A stretch of DNA of 64,000 nucleotides, from contig JACPVX010000051.1 in the NCBI GenBank assembly GCA_016191555.1, forward strand, positions 124,001-188,000, given 5' to 3'. Within the stretch, counting starts at the first letter, position 1. Every line of letters begins with the position of its first letter. The position numbers and the translations under genes were made by a program. Shown here in pieces: positions 52,950 to 63,400 of the stretch. The notes below the pieces were generated by a model. That model saw only the letters and a list, made by a program, of their open reading frames with translations, was not told where the DNA came from and made no database searches. The DNA is from Bacteroidota bacterium (lineage in GTDB: Bacteria > Bacteroidota > Bacteroidia > Cytophagales > Cyclobacteriaceae).

Positions 52950-54113
52950 GTGAAAGTTACCTATTTAAGCATTGGCGAAGCCAGCCCAGGGGTCAGTAAA
53001 AAACTAAAGGACAAAACGGAAAGCTTTCGCGAGGCTGGTTTAGATGTACATTTAGTAATGGTAGGTACCGGTAAGGATGTAACTTCCGATACGATTACAG
53101 AACTGGAAGTAAGTCAATCGTTATCACAAAAGATAGGCAAGTTCTTTATTCTGTGGCGATTTTCAGTAGCACTTGAACAGTTGGCTTTATACAAAGCTAC
53201 CTTGAAATGGATTCGATCACATCCGGCTGATGTTATTTTGTTTCGCTATCCGGTTAGTGACTTTTTCCTGTGGTGGTTTATGCTTCGCTGTCAACAGCGT
53301 GTTGTGTTTGAATATAACACCATTGAAATTACAGAACTGAATTTGCGAAGATCAACATCCTTCTACTATCAGTATTTTTATTGGAGTGAACGCGTTTTTG
53401 GTAAGATGGTACGATCCCGTTCTTCCGGTATCATTGGTGTTACTCCAGAAATTGCCAATTATCAATCTAAGTTAGCAGGCGGAAAAATCCCAACGACTTC
53501 GATCAGTAATGGGATCAATGTGGAAAGAGTTGCAAAACATCGTGATTTGAAATTTGATGGACGCGAACTTACAATTGTATTGTTAGCCGGATCGCAGGCT
53601 CAATGGCATGGTGTTGATATTTTGTTGCGCAGTCTCTCTAAAGTAACTGGCGATTGCCTAATCAACTGTTTTTTGGCAGGGCAAATTACTGAACAGCAAA
53701 AGGAGTATGCACTTAAATTGCCGAATGTGACTGTGTTGCCAGGTCAATTTGGTGAAGACCTCGACCGTCTAATGGATCAATGTCATATCGGAATTGGAAC
53801 GTTGGGCTTTGAGAGCAGTTTTTTAACACAAGCTTGTCCGCTGAAAGTCCGCGAGTATTGGGCAAGAGGCATTCCATTTGTAATTGCGTATGAAGATGCT
53901 GATTTGATTAACAACGCTGAAATGCAGCCATTCTTTCTTCGGTTGGAGGTGAAAGACGGTCTCATTGACGTGAACGAGGTAATTAGTTTTGCTAAGAAGT
54001 TGTATGCTTCGGGTGATGTGGTAGTAAGGCTGCGCGAATTGGCAGCGCGTCAAATCGACTACCGGGTAAAGGCCATGCAATATGTTTCATTTATCAACTC
54101 GTTGCCAAAATGA
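52950..54113 (+). CDS. glycosyltransferase, GT4-like
   Basis: 387 aa with a two-domain GT-B layout. The C-terminal half has IVLLAGSQAQWHGVDILLRSL, NCFLAGQITEQQ, and a final donor-site region (LTQACPLKVREYWARGIPFVIAYEDADL). The start is GTG at 52950, 67 bp after the flippase gene, which is the largest gap in the core. The 3' end overlaps the next gene by 4 bp (ATGA). Sugar donor cannot be read from sequence. It probably adds one residue to the glycan. Confidence 0.82.
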   Translation: MKVTYLSIGEASPGVSKKLKDKTESFREAGLDVHLVMVGTGKDVTSDTITELEVSQSLSQKIGKFFILWRFSVALEQLALYKATLKWIRSHPADVILFRYPVSDFFLWWFMLRCQQRVVFEYNTIEITELNLRRSTSFYYQYFYWSERVFGKMVRSRSSGIIGVTPEIANYQSKLAGGKIPTTSISNGINVERVAKHRDLKFDGRELTIVLLAGSQAQWHGVDILLRSLSKVTGDCLINCFLAGQITEQQKEYALKLPNVTVLPGQFGEDLDRLMDQCHIGIGTLGFESSFLTQACPLKVREYWARGIPFVIAYEDADLINNAEMQPFFLRLEVKDGLIDVNEVISFAKKLYASGDVVVRLRELAARQIDYRVKAMQYVSFINSLPK

Positions 54114-56497
54114 AAAAAACAATTGTGGTTTTTACGATTGAATATCCAGATCCGTTATTGGATAAGGAACTTCCTTATTTGGCAGCGAATTTTGAAAAGG
54201 TTTATCTCCTTCCACAAAATCTGATTGGCACACCTTCACTTCCACCGAATGTGGAGGCATTTTCAATCTTTAAAAAAGTAAATTTAAAAAGGCCAATTCC
54301 CCTTTTGTTCAAACATTTTTTTAGAATTATTAGAATCTACAGTAGTAAACTCACTAACTCAACGTACCGCAAATATTATATAACGTATGTTAAAAGCTTT
54401 CTAGGCTACTTAGTTTTGGAATTGGAAAAGGTAAAGCCACTTCGCACTTTTATTGAAAAGCATCATTTGCAGGAAGCTATTTTTTATGATTACTGGTTAG
54501 TAGATGCAACACTGGCTTTAGCTGAACTGAAACGCGAGGGACTCATTAGGTATTCGATTGCTCGCACCCATGGATTCGATCTTTACCATGAGCGACAGTT
54601 TGAAAAACATGTAGCGTTTCAAGAGTACCGGGTAGCCTATCTTGATAAAGTATTCGCCATTAGCAACCATGGATTTGAGTATTTACATCATAAGCTACCG
54701 AAGGAACTACATAGTAGAATCGGATTAAATTATTTGGGTGTAGCCCCCCGGAAAATTGAGTTAGTTTCGAAGAAAGCAGGTGACGTTTGTACTATTGTAT
54801 CTTGTTCGGCAGTCATTGGTCTGAAGCGCGTAGCCTTGCTGGTGGATGTTCTAAAACGATGTAGTTTACCCATTCGCTGGGTGCATTTTGGTGATGGCCC
54901 TTTGATGGACGAGGTAAAAGAGAAGGTGAAGGAATTACCTTCTCATATTCAGGTTGATCTGAAAGGTAGCCAGCCGAACGAAAAGGTAATGGAGTTCTAT
55001 CAGCATAACTATGTAGATCTCTTTGTTTCATTCAGTCAATACGAAGGGCTACCCGTTTCGATGATGGAGGCCATCCAGTTTGGAATCCCTGTGATGGCTT
55101 GTGACATTTACGGTATTCCAGAAATTGTGACCGCCCAAACCGGAGTTTTGGTAAAAGTAGATGACGGAGAAGACGCCTTGGCGCTTATGCTGGAGCAAAC
55201 GTTAAGAACGCAACCGTTTGATAGAGAGAAAATCCGCCAGTTTTTTGAAAATCGTTTTAATGCTGAACGGAATTTTGAGCAATTTATTGACGATATTTCT
55301 GCTCAGTTACCTATGCAAGGCGCACCTACTAGTTCTAGTTCAAACATCGCATACCAGCAATGCACCCGATGCGTATTGGATACTTCCGATGATCCAAGTA
55401 TTACGTTTAACCAACAGGGCGTTTGCAGCTACTGCCAGCGATACGATAGCGAGGAAAAATTGCTTCTTAAGAGCCCCGAAAATATGCAAGTTGAGTTAGA
55501 GACTTGGGTGAATCGGATGAAAATGGCTGGGAAGGGGCAGAAGTATGATTGCATATTGGGCATAAGCGGAGGTGTGGATAGCACCTATCTGGCATATAAA
55601 GCTAAAGAATTTGGGCTTCGGCCGTTATTGGTTCACTTCGATAATGGATGGAATTCTGAATTGGCTGTGAAAAATATCGAAAACATTGTTACCAAGCTTG
55701 GCTTTGATCTTCACACATTCGTCATTGATTGGGATGAGTTTAGAAGCTTGCAGTTAGCTTTTTTACGGGCATCGGTGATTGACGTGGAGTTGCCAACAGA
55801 TCATGCCATGTTGGCCACCTTGTATAATCTGGCATTGCAGCACAAGATAAAATACATTCTAAGCGGTCATAATATTGTTTCTGAGCTGATCTTGCCGGAG
55901 AATTGGTATTTCAACAAACGCGATCATGTTCACATCCAAGCGATCAATGATCAGTTTGGCGAGGTGCCTTTGAAAACCTTTCCATTATTGACTTCCAAAT
56001 TGAAATTCCTTGTATCGTACCACGAGATTCAAAGCGTGGCTTTGTTGAACTATTTGCCGTACAACAAGGAAGAGGTGAAGAAAGTGATTATGGATAAGTT
56101 AGAATGGCGTGATTACGGAGGCAAACACTATGAATCTATTTTTACGCGATTCTACCAAGGCTACATTTTGATCAAGAAGTTTGGTGTGGATAAGCGCAAA
56201 GCACACTTATCCAATCTTATTTGCTCGAGACAAATAACGAAAGAACAAGCCATCGCTCAACTTGAAAAGCCCGCTTATGATCCACAGGTGTTTGCCACCG
56301 ACTATGAGTTTGTGTTGAAAAAATTTAAACTTACAAAAGCAGAGTTTGAAGAAATAATGAGTCGTCCGGTGAAAAAGCATACCGATTATCCGGTAGATAT
56401 ATCCATTTACGATCGCTATACGATCTTACGATTGGTGCGCCCCTTTTGGTTGGGCTTCAAAAAGATGCGACAGAAACTAAAACCGGCAACTGTTTAA
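54110..56497 (+). CDS. fusion: GT4 glycosyltransferase + WbpG-type N-acetyl-sugar amidotransferase
   Basis: 795 aa in one unbroken frame. Residues 1-400 are a GT4 enzyme (SCSAVIGLKRVALLVDVLKR, WVHFGDGP, and the E-x7-E box in SQYEGLPVSMMEAIQFG). A Ser/Thr linker at about 402-414 leads into a complete amidotransferase: CTRC at 418-421 and CSYC (metal-site pairs), GISGGVDSTYLA at about 484, VHFDNGWNSELAVKNIENIV, EWRDYGGKHYESIFTRFYQGY, and KRKAHLSNL. The amidotransferase half closely resembles the gene at 48887 but keeps all four Cys. It overlaps the previous gene by 4 bp. A single-enzyme link between adding and amidating a sugar is inferred from architecture only. Confidence 0.9.
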   Translation: MKKTIVVFTIEYPDPLLDKELPYLAANFEKVYLLPQNLIGTPSLPPNVEAFSIFKKVNLKRPIPLLFKHFFRIIRIYSSKLTNSTYRKYYITYVKSFLGYLVLELEKVKPLRTFIEKHHLQEAIFYDYWLVDATLALAELKREGLIRYSIARTHGFDLYHERQFEKHVAFQEYRVAYLDKVFAISNHGFEYLHHKLPKELHSRIGLNYLGVAPRKIELVSKKAGDVCTIVSCSAVIGLKRVALLVDVLKRCSLPIRWVHFGDGPLMDEVKEKVKELPSHIQVDLKGSQPNEKVMEFYQHNYVDLFVSFSQYEGLPVSMMEAIQFGIPVMACDIYGIPEIVTAQTGVLVKVDDGEDALALMLEQTLRTQPFDREKIRQFFENRFNAERNFEQFIDDISAQLPMQGAPTSSSSNIAYQQCTRCVLDTSDDPSITFNQQGVCSYCQRYDSEEKLLLKSPENMQVELETWVNRMKMAGKGQKYDCILGISGGVDSTYLAYKAKEFGLRPLLVHFDNGWNSELAVKNIENIVTKLGFDLHTFVIDWDEFRSLQLAFLRASVIDVELPTDHAMLATLYNLALQHKIKYILSGHNIVSELILPENWYFNKRDHVHIQAINDQFGEVPLKTFPLLTSKLKFLVSYHEIQSVALLNYLPYNKEEVKKVIMDKLEWRDYGGKHYESIFTRFYQGYILIKKFGVDKRKAHLSNLICSRQITKEQAIAQLEKPAYDPQVFATDYEFVLKKFKLTKAEFEEIMSRPVKKHTDYPVDISIYDRYTILRLVRPFWLGFKKMRQKLKPATV

Positions 56498-56505
56498 CTG
56501 CTGCT

Positions 56506-57594
56506 ATGGAATTTTTAAGTCAAAAGAAAATTCTAGTCATCTCACCTGAGTCATGGTCACACATTCCGGTTTCCAAGCACCATTATACTAAGGTGCTGGC
56601 GCAAAATGGCAATCAGGTTTTTTTTCTCAATCCGCCATCGAAAAAAAACGAAGTAAAAGAAGATAGTGCACATCCCGGAGTGTGGGTGGTTGATTATGTC
56701 GCCATCCCCGGTGTTAATCGATTGCCTTCGTTCTTGCGGGATTTGATCAACCGATATCAGATTCACCAATTAAAAAAACAGTGCAATACTTCTTTCGATG
56801 TGGTTTGGTCGTTTGACGCATTTCGTTTTCAAAATTTGAACTTGTTTAAAGCCAAGGTGTCTTTGTATCATGCGGTGGATGTTCACGTATCAGCCCTTGA
56901 AATGGAATTAGCATCTACCGCCAACATCATCTTGTCGGTATCGCAAAAAATTTTAGATCGGTATTCATTTACCAACAAGATTTTGAAAAAAATCAATCAC
57001 GGGTTAGGATCACACTTTTTTCAAAACTTGCCTACCACCGAACTACCTTCAGCTCCCTTGCACGTAGGTTACGTTGGCAATTTGGATAACTGGTGTATTG
57101 ATATCCCTACGTTGTTAGAAATTGTAGATACCCATCCTTCCGTTCATTTTACTTTCATTGGGCCATATAAAACGGATTCTATACTGGCAAAAGCGCTGCA
57201 AACGAAAGCGCATTGTACCTTACTTGGACGAGTACCCACAGAGAAGTTGCCAATGCTGTTTCAGCAGTTTCATTTTTTTGTGATGTGTTATAAAGGCGAT
57301 GAAGTGGATGTGAATTCCAACCATCATAAGATTTTGGAATACTTAACGACCGGAAAACCGGTGGTCATGAACTACACAGATGAGTACAACGACAAGCGAG
57401 ATATTGTAATCATGTCCGACCGAAATCAACAGCTTCCTGCGCTTTTCCAAGAAGTTTGCACTAATTTTAACTTCTATACCACAAACGACTTGGTGGAGAA
57501 ACGAAAAGTATTTGCGTTTTCAAATTCTTACCAACAACATGTGGGCACGATCGATCAACTCATGGTTCATTTTTTAGCTTCAGCGAATGATTAA
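56506..57594 (+). CDS. glycosyltransferase, GT4-like
   Basis: 362 aa from the ATG at 56506, 8 bp after the fusion gene; the frame extends upstream into that gene but the extra part is not conserved. The N-terminal half has ILVISPESWSHIPVSKHHYTKVL, WSFDAFRFQNL and LSVSQKILDRYS. The C-terminal half has LHVGYVGNLDNWCIDIPTLLEIV, HFTFIGPY, LLGRVPTEKLPMLFQQFHFFVMCYK, and HHKILEYLTTGKPVVM. Probably adds a sugar to the glycan. It overlaps the FkbM gene by 8 bp. Confidence 0.85.
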   Translation: MEFLSQKKILVISPESWSHIPVSKHHYTKVLAQNGNQVFFLNPPSKKNEVKEDSAHPGVWVVDYVAIPGVNRLPSFLRDLINRYQIHQLKKQCNTSFDVVWSFDAFRFQNLNLFKAKVSLYHAVDVHVSALEMELASTANIILSVSQKILDRYSFTNKILKKINHGLGSHFFQNLPTTELPSAPLHVGYVGNLDNWCIDIPTLLEIVDTHPSVHFTFIGPYKTDSILAKALQTKAHCTLLGRVPTEKLPMLFQQFHFFVMCYKGDEVDVNSNHHKILEYLTTGKPVVMNYTDEYNDKRDIVIMSDRNQQLPALFQEVCTNFNFYTTNDLVEKRKVFAFSNSYQQHVGTIDQLMVHFLASAND

Positions 57595-58426
57595 ATTTCT
57601 TTTACGCGCACTTCGAAAACTGGGTTTGATTCAACATTTGAATCTTACGTTTTCTTATGCCGTGCATGGTCGTGTGTATCGCATTCCTGTAAAGGGAGCT
57701 GTGGGTTTTGATCATTTTTTGGATGCAGAGCAGTGGATGAAAGATATATTAAAACGACTCATGACCGCACAGCCACAGAAAGCATTTTTAGATGTGGGTG
57801 TAAATGTCGGACAGACTTTACTTACCGTAAAAAGCATCAACAATGAGGTGCCTTACTATGGATTTGAACCCAATCCAATATGTGTTTCGTATGTTGCTGA
57901 CTTGATCGAAGCGAATCGTCTTAGGGCTACGGTCTATCCGGTGGGCTTGAGTAATAGCAGCGGGTTAGTGGTTCTTTATAAAGATGTACGACTACCGGGA
58001 GACAGCAGCGCCTCCATGATAAAAGAATTCAGAGATACACAAGGCAAGGTGGAAGTATTTGTTCCGATCCTTTCATGGGAACAGGTTCCGGCAAGAGAGC
58101 AGGCGATTCAGTTTGGCATTGTTAAAATTGATGTAGAAGGAGCCGAGTGGGAGGTTATTTCCGGCCTAGCTGAATTATTGGAACAACAACGCCCATTTAT
58201 CATCTGTGAAATCCTTCCGGTTTACACGAGCGATAACGCATTCCGCCTCGAGCGACAAGAAAAAATATTGCAACTTCTTAAGAAACTAAACTATGTCATT
58301 TTCCGAATTAGCCTTCAAGCTGAGTTGATTCCTTTACAAACAATTGAAGTGCACGGAAATTTGGTAGATAGCAACTATGTTTTCGCTCCGCAAGAGCGCG
58401 CATCGGCAATTTCAACAACAATGTAA
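57587..58426 (+). CDS. FkbM family methyltransferase
   Basis: 279 aa with the FkbM pattern: AFLDVGVNVGQTLLTVKSI (SAM motif I), YYGFEPNPICVSYV, LSNSSGLVVLYKD and VKIDVEGAEWEVISGLAEL. In glycan loci these enzymes O-methylate sugars. It overlaps both neighbours (8 bp upstream, 1 bp TAATG downstream), so it belongs to the same translationally coupled operon. Confidence 0.9.
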   Translation: MIKFLLRALRKLGLIQHLNLTFSYAVHGRVYRIPVKGAVGFDHFLDAEQWMKDILKRLMTAQPQKAFLDVGVNVGQTLLTVKSINNEVPYYGFEPNPICVSYVADLIEANRLRATVYPVGLSNSSGLVVLYKDVRLPGDSSASMIKEFRDTQGKVEVFVPILSWEQVPAREQAIQFGIVKIDVEGAEWEVISGLAELLEQQRPFIICEILPVYTSDNAFRLERQEKILQLLKKLNYVIFRISLQAELIPLQTIEVHGNLVDSNYVFAPQERASAISTTM

Positions 58427-59250
58427 TGCAGCCGCTGGTTTCTGTCATTATGCCGGTTTATAATGGCGAAAGGTATGTAGCGCAAGCGATCCAATCGGTT
58501 TTATCACAAACGTATCAACAGTTTGAATTGTTGATTGTGAACGATGGCAGCACCGATGGAACAGAACAAATTGTCAAGCAATTTACAGATCCTCGCATTC
58601 GTTACTTTGTTCAAAAAAATGCAGGTGTTTCAGCAGCGCGTAATTTGGCGCTAGCAAATAAGAAGGGTACCTATTTTTGCTGTTTGGATGGTGATGATGT
58701 GCTTCCACAAAATTCGATTCAAAGTAGAATGGAAGTTTTTGGCCGCTCCTCAGCAATTACATTTGTAGACGGCTTGGTTTTCGTATTTGATGCATCGCTT
58801 CAAAAGCTATTGTACCAATGGAGACCTCGCAAAGAGGGCCATGTGTTTCGGGAATTAATTCGACTTACAGGCAACTGTTTTTTTGGCCCTACTTGGATGG
58901 TGAAAGTAATGCCGGAAACGATCTATTGTTTTGCGGATGGAATGACGCATGGAGAGGATTTGCTCTTTTATATATCCATCGCAAATGGTGGCGAGTATGC
59001 GTATACCGAAGATTGCATTCTTCATTATAGAAAAAATGAGCAATCGGTGATGAATAACTTGGCTGGTCTAGGAAGAGGTTATGCAGTTTTAGCTTCAAAA
59101 CTAGCTCAAACGCAAGGTGACGATTTTACGATGTGGGATCGACTTCTATTTCATTTGAAGATTCGGAAAATCATGTTTTTGTCTTTTTGCTCTAATAGAG
59201 ACTACCGAAGAGCTTTTGAATATGTAATTTTGGGGAAAACAAAAGAATAA
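58426..59250 (+). CDS. glycosyltransferase family 2
   Basis: 274 aa with the GT-A start PLVSVIMPVYNGERYVAQAIQSVL, then LIVNDGSTDGTEQIV, the AGVSAARNLAL segment, and the metal-binding CLDGDDVL (a DxD-like motif). The C-terminal half is the usual acceptor domain. It adds one sugar from a nucleotide donor on the cytoplasmic side. It is joined to the next gene by a one-base TAATG overlap. Confidence 0.92.
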   Translation: MQPLVSVIMPVYNGERYVAQAIQSVLSQTYQQFELLIVNDGSTDGTEQIVKQFTDPRIRYFVQKNAGVSAARNLALANKKGTYFCCLDGDDVLPQNSIQSRMEVFGRSSAITFVDGLVFVFDASLQKLLYQWRPRKEGHVFRELIRLTGNCFFGPTWMVKVMPETIYCFADGMTHGEDLLFYISIANGGEYAYTEDCILHYRKNEQSVMNNLAGLGRGYAVLASKLAQTQGDDFTMWDRLLFHLKIRKIMFLSFCSNRDYRRAFEYVILGKTKE

Positions 59251-60458
59251 TGCGGCTATTGTTCGTCAGTTATTGGGGATTGAATGAGGGGTTAACAGCC
59301 GCAACTGTTCTGCCGCATCTGCAAATATTGGCTAGCATTGAAACGATTGATCAAATCATATTTTGTTCCATTGAGCGAGGTGGAGAGCCAATTGCGACAG
59401 GCCCCATTCTACACCCGAAAATTTTGCACATACCTTTAGTTTCCCAACCTAAAGGAAATGTTTTTTTAACGAAAGCCAACGACTTCATTTCTTTTCCACG
59501 CCAGTTAATACAAATTTGTGAGGAGTATCAAATTGATAAGATGATTTGCCGATCGCCCATGGCAGGCGCCTTAGGCTATCTGGCAGCGCGTAAAAACAAT
59601 ATTCCGTTTGTGGTTGAATCATTTGAACCGCATGCAGAGAGTATGATTGAGTCGGGCGTGTGGACTAAATTAGATCCTCGGTATTGGATTGAACTATATT
59701 TTGAACGACAACAAGTGAAAGCTGCCGGTAAAATATTTCCGGTGAGTTTCCATCACAAAAAGCGGTTGATGGAAGAAGGGCTGAGCGAAAATAAAATCAT
59801 AGTGATGCCCTGCTGTGTGGCACTTGATAAATTTAAGTATGATGCCGCAAAGCGATCAGCGATCCGCCTCCAACTTGGAATTCAAGAAAATCAAACCGTT
59901 GGAATTTATGTAGGTAAATATGGTGGTATTTATTACGATCAGGAAGCGTTTGATCTTTATCGAGATGCCTTTCATTTTTTTGGGGAATCATTTCGTCTGA
60001 TCATTTTAACAGAACAAGACCGTTCAGAAGTGCTAAAGAAATGTTTGGAGCGAGGCGTTGATGCGAACTACCTATTTATTCATCGCGCTAAGCACGATGA
60101 AGTAAATGCATATTTATCAGCAGCCGATTTTGCCTTTAGCACGATTAAGCCGGTGCCCAGCAGGCTGTATTGCTCGCCTATTAAAAATGGCGAGTATTGG
60201 GCAAATGGTTTGCCCATTATTACTGAAATGAATATCGGTGACGACTCTGATATAATCGTTCGGGAAGGTGGAGGAGTAATCTTAGATCGCAACCATCCAG
60301 CGAATGCTTTTCAGAAGTTGAAAGAGTTAATATCGAAGGGGCGAGCGCGCAATTCGGAGGAAATTCAACGCCTTGCTCAAAGGCACCGAAGCATGGATGT
60401 GGTCGAGTCAATTTATCGACAAGAATTTACCGATTCATCCAAACTTACCAACATCTGA
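59250..60458 (+). CDS. glycosyltransferase, GT4-like
   Basis: 402 aa with a two-domain layout: N-terminal MRLLFVSYWGLNEGLTAATVLPHLQIL and DKMICRSPMAGALGYLAAR; C-terminal VGIYVGKYGGIYYDQEAFDLY, SFRLIILTEQDRSE, and a donor-binding end SPIKNGEYWANGLPIITEM. Last gene of the core operon before the secreted PKD gene. Donor unknown. Confidence 0.83.
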   Translation: MRLLFVSYWGLNEGLTAATVLPHLQILASIETIDQIIFCSIERGGEPIATGPILHPKILHIPLVSQPKGNVFLTKANDFISFPRQLIQICEEYQIDKMICRSPMAGALGYLAARKNNIPFVVESFEPHAESMIESGVWTKLDPRYWIELYFERQQVKAAGKIFPVSFHHKKRLMEEGLSENKIIVMPCCVALDKFKYDAAKRSAIRLQLGIQENQTVGIYVGKYGGIYYDQEAFDLYRDAFHFFGESFRLIILTEQDRSEVLKKCLERGVDANYLFIHRAKHDEVNAYLSAADFAFSTIKPVPSRLYCSPIKNGEYWANGLPIITEMNIGDDSDIIVREGGGVILDRNHPANAFQKLKELISKGRARNSEEIQRLAQRHRSMDVVESIYRQEFTDSSKLTNI

Positions 60459-60488
60459 TGAGGTGTATCTATTAGGAAGCAGACAGAG

Positions 60489-63400
60489 ATGAAGCAGTTA
60501 AAGTTCTTTTTTTTGACAGGTATGTTGGTTGCACAGGCAGCCTATGCTCAACCTTCATCGTCATTTACAGCGCCTGCTTCCGCGTGTTTGCAGGAAGGCC
60601 TGGCAATCACTAATTCATCAACCAATGCCAATTCCTATCAATGGGATGCATGCGCAGATGATTTTCAAACACTTAAAAGCAATTTGAGTATTGCCACCTT
60701 GACAAATCTTTCCAATGGATTTGGTTATAAGTTGGTGGAAGATAATGGCAACTGGTACGGATTTGTTGTCAGTCAGGGAGGCCTGCGACTGTTTCGAATG
60801 GATTTTGGCAATAGCCCGCTCAATGTGCCTACTCAAACTGTTGATCTGGGAAATCCTGGCAACGCACTCTCATTTCCACAAGACATAGAGATTTATAAAG
60901 CCAATGGCAAATGGTATGGCTTTGTTGGTAGTAATGATAATGGTTATGGAATTGTTCGTTTGGATTTTGGTGCAACCATCACGAGTGCTCCAACGGCTAC
61001 CAATATCGGAACCTTTGGTGTATTTGGTCGATTCTGGGATTTAAAGGTAGTTGAGCAAAGCGCAAATTTGGTTCTCGTAATTAATGAGCGAAATAATGGC
61101 ACGCTCATTCGCGTGAACTATCGTAATGCATTTGAAAATTCCATTACGAATGCCACACATGTTTTTGTCACAAGTTCAATTACATCGAATCTTTCTCCAG
61201 GTTTTGATTTAATTCAAAACAACGGCAATTGGATTGCGCTGCTTACTTCTTATTTAGATAATAAACTCTATCAAATTAACTTTGGTAGCGATCTCTTTTC
61301 AACGCCCACATTACAATCGTCTTTTTCGCTTTCAACATTCAACAAACCAATGCGTGTGCGTGTTGTTCCAGAAGGGAATCGATATGTAGGGGTAGTAAGC
61401 AATGAATCATCAGCCATTTCGATTGTCGATTTAAAGGACTTAAACCCGATTAACTCGCCTACGCTCATTTCGCATAGCGGGCTGCCCAATTTTTTGGGAT
61501 TGGATGTTGAGCGATTTAATGGAAAGAGTATTGTATTGGGCGTTGGTAGTGTTGACAATAAAGTTCGGCAACTGATTTTCGAATCAGATTGTGGAGCAAC
61601 ACCATCATTTTTTACCACCACTTCTCCGGTAATCAAATATTCAACATCCGGCACGAAAGTAATTGAATTAAAAGCCATCAACACCACAAGTGCGTTGTCG
61701 GCATTATCATCTCGAACCGTTATTGTTACATCGGCCACGGCACCGGATATTGATTTTTCAATGGTTAATAGTTGTGCGAATGCTCCCGTGAATTTTTCAG
61801 CTATCAACAGCTCCGGCAATATCATTTCATACAATTGGAATTTTGGTGATGGGAATTTGGCCACAGGAAATTCACCACAGCATACTTACTCATCAGCCGC
61901 TGCCTATCCCATCAGTTTGCAGGTAAATTCATCGACCGGATGCACGAATAGTGTCACGAAAACTCAGGATGTTTACAATCCGCCTCAGGCAAATTTCGTA
62001 ATGCCTTCAGCCAGCCCTTTTTGTACGAGCCAGTCCTATCTGTTTGCAAACTCGACTACATTTGATTCAGGCTCTTCGCCTACCTGGCAATGGTCAGTCG
62101 ATGGCAATACAGTTGCCTCTTCTAAAGATTTGACATTTTCATTTGTGTTCACCTCAACGCAACAGATTCAATTGACGGCATCTTTGCCGGGTTGCAGCAC
62201 GCAGTCGACACAAACAATTAACTCATTAGCTACCGGTCCATTGGTTAATTTTTCGATGGGCAATGCATGCCAATCATCACCGGCAACATTTACCAATACT
62301 ACAATTGGCTCTGTCACTTCGTATGCCTGGACATTTGGAGACGGCAATACTTCAACTCAAACAAATCCGCAGAATACATTTGCAAATATTGGTTCATACC
62401 AAGTTACCCTGCAGGCAAATAACGCGGCAGGTTGCCAGAATTCACTGACGAAATCCATTACTATCTATTCCAAACCACAACCTGATTTTTCAATCGGCCT
62501 GCCACCCTTTTCGTGCGCAGGAACAGCTTCACAATTTTCAGATGCTACCCCTAATCCAGTGGACAGCAATCTTAATTCTTGGGCATGGAGTTTTGGAGAC
62601 GCTGCGAATGGAACCTCTACCAACCGTAATCCATCCTATACTTATTCCACTGCCGCTTCCTATTCCGTTTCCCTTACTGTTGGAACTAACTTTGGATGCA
62701 GTGGTACCATTCAAAAATCAATTACAATTGCACCATCGCCTATTGCAAATTTTACAAATTCTGCTGCATGCAAAGATCAGTTAACGCAATTTACAGACGC
62801 TTCTACGGGCACTATTCAGTCGCGCTTATGGCAGATACAAGGAAACAATATTGCCACTCCCAATCCAACCTATACGTTCACTGGCTCGGGATCATTTCCC
62901 GTTGTGCTTACCCTTACCGGTACGAATGGGTGCGTTGCTCAAACCAGCAAAACTATTTCAGTTCCCGTTCCACCAACACTGGATTTTCAAGTAGCGAAAC
63001 CTTGTGTCAATAATGCAACTGTTTTTACCGAGCTAACCAACACTGCCGATCCTTCCGTTTCGCAAGCGTGGGTTTTTGGAAGTATTGGTAGCGGCAATGG
63101 TTCGCCCGCTACATTTAATTTCCCAACAGCCTCTGGCCAAAATGTGAAACTAAGTTCTACTCGTCAATCGGGATGTACTTATTCGTTGACGAAAACTGTT
63201 TCTATTACCGATGCACCTGTCGCTAGTTTTACCACTTCTGTGGAGTCCGGAGCTGCGCCTTTACCGGTAACATTTACAAACACATCCACAGGCGCTACTA
63301 ATTATGCTTGGAAATTTGGAGATGCGCTTTCTTCCACCTCTTCGGTAACAAATCCGTCTTTTACATATACTAGCTTGGGAGATTACACCGCTGAACTCAG

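Noticed and set aside
61271-61864. Minus-strand frame of 197 codons within the PKD protein gene
   Set aside because: The plus frame is continuous with repeats, PKD domains and a sorting domain on both sides of it.
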